A stretch of 64,000 nucleotides of DNA. It comes from Pseudomonadota bacterium. Lineage in GTDB: Bacteria > Pseudomonadota > Alphaproteobacteria > Azospirillales > Azospirillaceae. The position numbers and the translations under genes were made by a program. The DNA lies in assembly GCA_023411035.1 (NCBI GenBank), contig JAEYPE010000170.1, positions 1 through 64,000 on the forward strand. Reading direction: 5' to 3'. The notes beneath the pieces are model-generated. The model was not told the origin of the DNA and ran no database searches. It saw only the letters and a list, made by a program, of their open reading frames with translations. Each line of letters begins with the position of its first letter. Within the stretch, counting starts at the first letter, position 1. Below, one piece after another: positions 61,426-64,000 of the stretch.

Positions 61426-63096
61426 CTATCCCCGGCCGGCAATCAGGCTGTCGGCGGCGGCGCGAGCCTCGGCGGTGACGGTGGCGCCGGACAGCATGCG
61501 GGCGATCTCCTCGCGGCGGTCGTCGCCGTCCAGTTCGACCACGCCGGTCGTCACCTGCTCCCCCTTCACGGACTTCTGGACCTTCAGGTGGATGGAGCCG
61601 CGGGCGGCGACCTGCGGGCTGTGGGTGACCACCAGCACCTGAAGGCCATGGCCGAGCGTCGCCAGACGTTGCCCGACCGCGGCGGCGACGGCGCCGCCGA
61701 TGCCGGTGTCCACCTCGTCGAACACCAGCGTGCCGACGGTCGAGGTCTGGGCCAGCACCACCTTCAGCGCCAGCATGAAGCGCGCCAACTCGCCGCCCGA
61801 CGCGATCTTGTTCAGGGCGCCGGGGGGCGAGCCGGGGTTGGTGGCGACCTGGAAGGCCACCCGGTCCATCCCGGCGGCGGTCCAGTCCGATTCGTCGGTC
61901 AGCGGTTCGACCAGCGTGCGGAACTTCGCCTTCTCCAGCTTCAGCGGGGCGAGTTCCGTGGCGACGGCGGCGTCCAGCCGACCGGCAGCCTCCTGGCGCT
62001 CCTGGCTCAGCGCCTCGGCGGCCTTGCGGTAGGCGTCGCGGGCAACCTCCGCCTCGCGGGCGAGGCGGGCCAGCAGATCGCCCTGGTCTTCGATCAGCAG
62101 CAGCCGGTCGGCCATGTCCTTGCGCAGGGGGGCCAGCGCGTCCACGTCCACGCCGTGCTTGCGGGCGGCGGCGCGCAAAGCGAACAGCCGCTCCTCCAGC
62201 TTTTCCAGGGCCTGCGGGTCCATGTCCACGTCGGAGGACACGGCCTGAAGCCCGGCGATGGCCTCCCCCGCCTCCGTCGCGGCGCGGTCCAGCGCGGCGA
62301 TGACCGGGTCCAGCTTGCCGCCGGCCTTGTCGGCGATTCGGCTCAGCGTGCGGATGGCCGACGAGAGGGCGCGCTCCACCCCGCGGTCGCCCGACAATTC
62401 GCCATAGGCGGCGTTCAGGGCATCGACCAGCTTTTCCCGGTGCATCAGCACGGCGCGGGTTTCAGCCAGTTCCTCCTCCTCGCCCGGCTTGGGGGCGAGG
62501 GCGTCCAGCTCGGCCACAGCGTGGCGGAGATACTCCTCCTCCGAACGGGCGCGGGCGATCTCCGCGGCGGCGTTGGCGCGCGCGTCCTCCACCTGCCTCC
62601 AGGCGCGGTGGGCGGCGGCGACCTGGGCGGCGCGGGCAGCCAGACCGGCGTAGGCGTCCAGCACGCTGCGGTGGGTCTGCGGGTTCAGAAGGCCGTGGGT
62701 GTCGAACTGGCCATGGACCTCGACCAGTTCCTCCCCCAGCCGCTTCAGCAGGCCGACTCCGACCGCCTGGTCGTTGACCCAGGCCCGGCTGCGCCCATCG
62801 GCGCTGACGGTGCGGCGGACCACCAGCCGTTCTTCGGGATCGAGCCCCTGTTCCTTGAGGATGGCCAGCGCCGGATGGTCGCCCGTCAGCTCGAACTCAG
62901 CTGTTACCGACGCCTGATCGGCGCCGTGACGGACGAGGCCCGAATCGGCCCGCGCGCCGAGCGCCAAGCCCAGCGCGTCGAGCAGGATGGATTTTCCCGC
63001 ACCGGTTTCGCCGGTGAGGACACACAGGCCCTTGCGGAAGCCCAGCCCCAGCCGTTCGATCAGGACGACGTCCCGGATCGTCAGCGACGCCAGCAT
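61426..63096 (-). CDS. recN: DNA repair ATPase RecN
   Basis: 556 residues. SMC-like protein: Walker A GETGAGKSILLDALGLALG, Q-loop region, an internal coiled coil (residues ~150-380), and the C-terminal signature SGGELARFMLALK with Walker B TLVFDEVDTGIGG. It acts early in double-strand break repair with RecA. It follows bamD after 8 bases, an arrangement common in alphaproteobacteria, and is probably co-transcribed with it. Confidence 0.95.
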   Translation of the reverse strand: MLASLTIRDVVLIERLGLGFRKGLCVLTGETGAGKSILLDALGLALGARADSGLVRHGADQASVTAEFELTGDHPALAILKEQGLDPEERLVVRRTVSADGRSRAWVNDQAVGVGLLKRLGEELVEVHGQFDTHGLLNPQTHRSVLDAYAGLAARAAQVAAAHRAWRQVEDARANAAAEIARARSEEEYLRHAVAELDALAPKPGEEEELAETRAVLMHREKLVDALNAAYGELSGDRGVERALSSAIRTLSRIADKAGGKLDPVIAALDRAATEAGEAIAGLQAVSSDVDMDPQALEKLEERLFALRAAARKHGVDVDALAPLRKDMADRLLLIEDQGDLLARLAREAEVARDAYRKAAEALSQERQEAAGRLDAAVATELAPLKLEKAKFRTLVEPLTDESDWTAAGMDRVAFQVATNPGSPPGALNKIASGGELARFMLALKVVLAQTSTVGTLVFDEVDTGIGGAVAAAVGQRLATLGHGLQVLVVTHSPQVAARGSIHLKVQKSVKGEQVTTGVVELDGDDRREEIARMLSGATVTAEARAAADSLIAGRG

Positions 63097-63104
63097 GGAC
63101 CGGC

Positions 63105-63923
63105 CTAGAACAGGGAGCTCCAGGCTTTGCTGATCCACGACTTCTCGTTTCGCTCCGGACGCACGTTGGCGTCCACCAGCAGTGCGTAGCTGTCCGTGTA
63201 CCATTCGCTGCCGGGGAAGTTGTGGCCAAGCACGGCGGCGGCGGTCTTCGCCTCGTCCGCGATTCCCAGCGCCAGATAGCACTCCACCAGCCGGTGCAGC
63301 GCCTCAGGGACGTGGGAGGTGGTCTGGTAGTTTTCAATCACCGTGCGGAAGCGGCCGATGCCGGCGGTGTACTGCCCCTGCTTCAGATAGAAGCGCCCGA
63401 CCTCCATCTCCTTGCCGGCGAGATGGTCGTTGGTCAGGTCGATCTTGATCTTGGCATCGCGGGCGTACTGGCTGTCCGGGAAGCGGCGCACGACCTCCGA
63501 CAGCGCGTCGAGCGCCAGACGGGTCATGCGCTGGTCGCGGCGGATGTCGGTGATCTGCTCGTAATAGGACAGCGCCCGCATGTAGTAGGCGTAGGCGACG
63601 TCGGGGCTGCCCGGATGGAGCTGGATGTAGCGGTCGAGCGCCAGGATGGCGTCGTCGTACTTCAGATCCTGGTAATGGGCGTAGGCCGCCATGATCTGCG
63701 CCTTGCCCGCCCATTCGGAATAGGGGTGCTGGCGCTCCACCTCGTCATACAGCTTGGCGGCGGTCTTGAACCGCTCGTCCCGCATGGCGGCGTCGGCCTC
63801 TTGGTAGATCTGCTCGGCCGGGCGCTCGACATACTGGTCCTCGGGCTTGGTCGAGGAGCAGGCGGTCAGGGCGGAAGCCAGGAGAAGGGCCGCAAGCGGC
63901 AGGCGGGTGAAAGGGGAGCGCAT
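63105..63923 (-). CDS. bamD: Outer membrane assembly lipoprotein BamD (ComL)
   Basis: 272 residues. Lipoprotein signal peptide with lipobox LTAC (LLASALTACSSTKP), then five TPR-like repeats (AEQIYQEADAAMRDERFKTA, ARDAKIKIDLTNDHLAGKEMEVGRFY). It is the essential partner of BamA in folding outer membrane proteins. The ATG at 63923 puts the signal peptide at the start; upstream in-frame residues lack a ribosome site. CTATAT (63954-63959) with TTGCCG 18 bases further is a likely promoter. Confidence 0.95.
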   Translation of the reverse strand: MRSPFTRLPLAALLLASALTACSSTKPEDQYVERPAEQIYQEADAAMRDERFKTAAKLYDEVERQHPYSEWAGKAQIMAAYAHYQDLKYDDAILALDRYIQLHPGSPDVAYAYYMRALSYYEQITDIRRDQRMTRLALDALSEVVRRFPDSQYARDAKIKIDLTNDHLAGKEMEVGRFYLKQGQYTAGIGRFRTVIENYQTTSHVPEALHRLVECYLALGIADEAKTAAAVLGHNFPGSEWYTDSYALLVDANVRPERNEKSWISKAWSSLF

Positions 63924-63953
63924 GGCCGTCGTGATGCTTTCGAAGTTAGCCCT

Positions 63954-63983
63954 ATATAGCACGCCGGGACGCGGGGGCGGCAA
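63954..63983 (-). promoter_or_regulatory. Candidate bamD-recN promoter
   Basis: On the - strand TTGCCG (63983-63978), 18 bases, CTATAT (63959-63954). The -10 matches the CTATAT type seen at the tRNA-Pro gene. Confidence 0.55.
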
Positions 63984-64000
63984 GCCGCTTCGGCGAACAA

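Overview
The window is high-GC alphaproteobacterial chromosome. Gene order and protein character fit Azospirillum or a close Rhodospirillales relative: MurE carries the meso-DAP motif, sigma70-like promoters are of the TTGnnn/CTATAT type, FtsZ has a very long linker, and leuA is of the long type. The genus is an inference from gene content, not a database match. I see no insertion sequence, prophage, CRISPR array or plasmid module.

Layout. 1-6.9 kb: a ThuA-like C-terminus; a leftward three-gene unit (DUF3775-type protein, SRPBCC protein, zinc alcohol dehydrogenase); an alpha/beta hydrolase; a CidA/LrgA-LrgB pair; and leuA behind a long leader that encodes an 18-residue leucine-rich peptide. 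6.9-12.4 kb: glyQS, an S49 peptidase, an orphan HicB-like protein and a TrmN6-type methyltransferase. 12.4-14.8 kb: a lower-GC accessory patch with an RTX protein and a divergent unknown secreted-looking protein, separated by an AT-rich region with two palindromes. 14.8-32.2 kb: polyprenyl diphosphate synthase, two identical tandem tRNA-Pro(CGG) transcription units, a hybrid sensor kinase, metabolic oxidoreductases, 5-oxoprolinase, a TerB/J-domain protein, Uup, an EamA exporter and an AmpD-like amidase. RNase P RNA lies at 32.3-32.7 kb.

33.2-54.2 kb is a complete, uninterrupted dcw (division and cell wall) cluster, all on the + strand: mraZ, rsmH, ftsL, ftsI, murE, murF, mraY, murD, ftsW, murG, a small unknown gene, murC, murB, ddl, ftsQ, ftsA, ftsZ, lpxC. 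Many junctions are ATGA overlaps, implying translational coupling. The mraZ promoter carries four NCCCA repeats at exact 10-bp spacing, the signature expected of a MraZ operator. From 54.5 kb onward are bacteriohemerythrin, ligA, an unknown gene, a globin-coupled chemoreceptor, a subtilisin-like protease, recN and bamD.

Most points worth a second look are small: the leucine attenuator, the MraZ operator, the unknown gene embedded between murG and murC, the ddl 3' half with foreign-looking codon use, and the palindromes of the RTX patch. Nothing here amounts to a wholly new multi-gene system that I can demonstrate from sequence alone.
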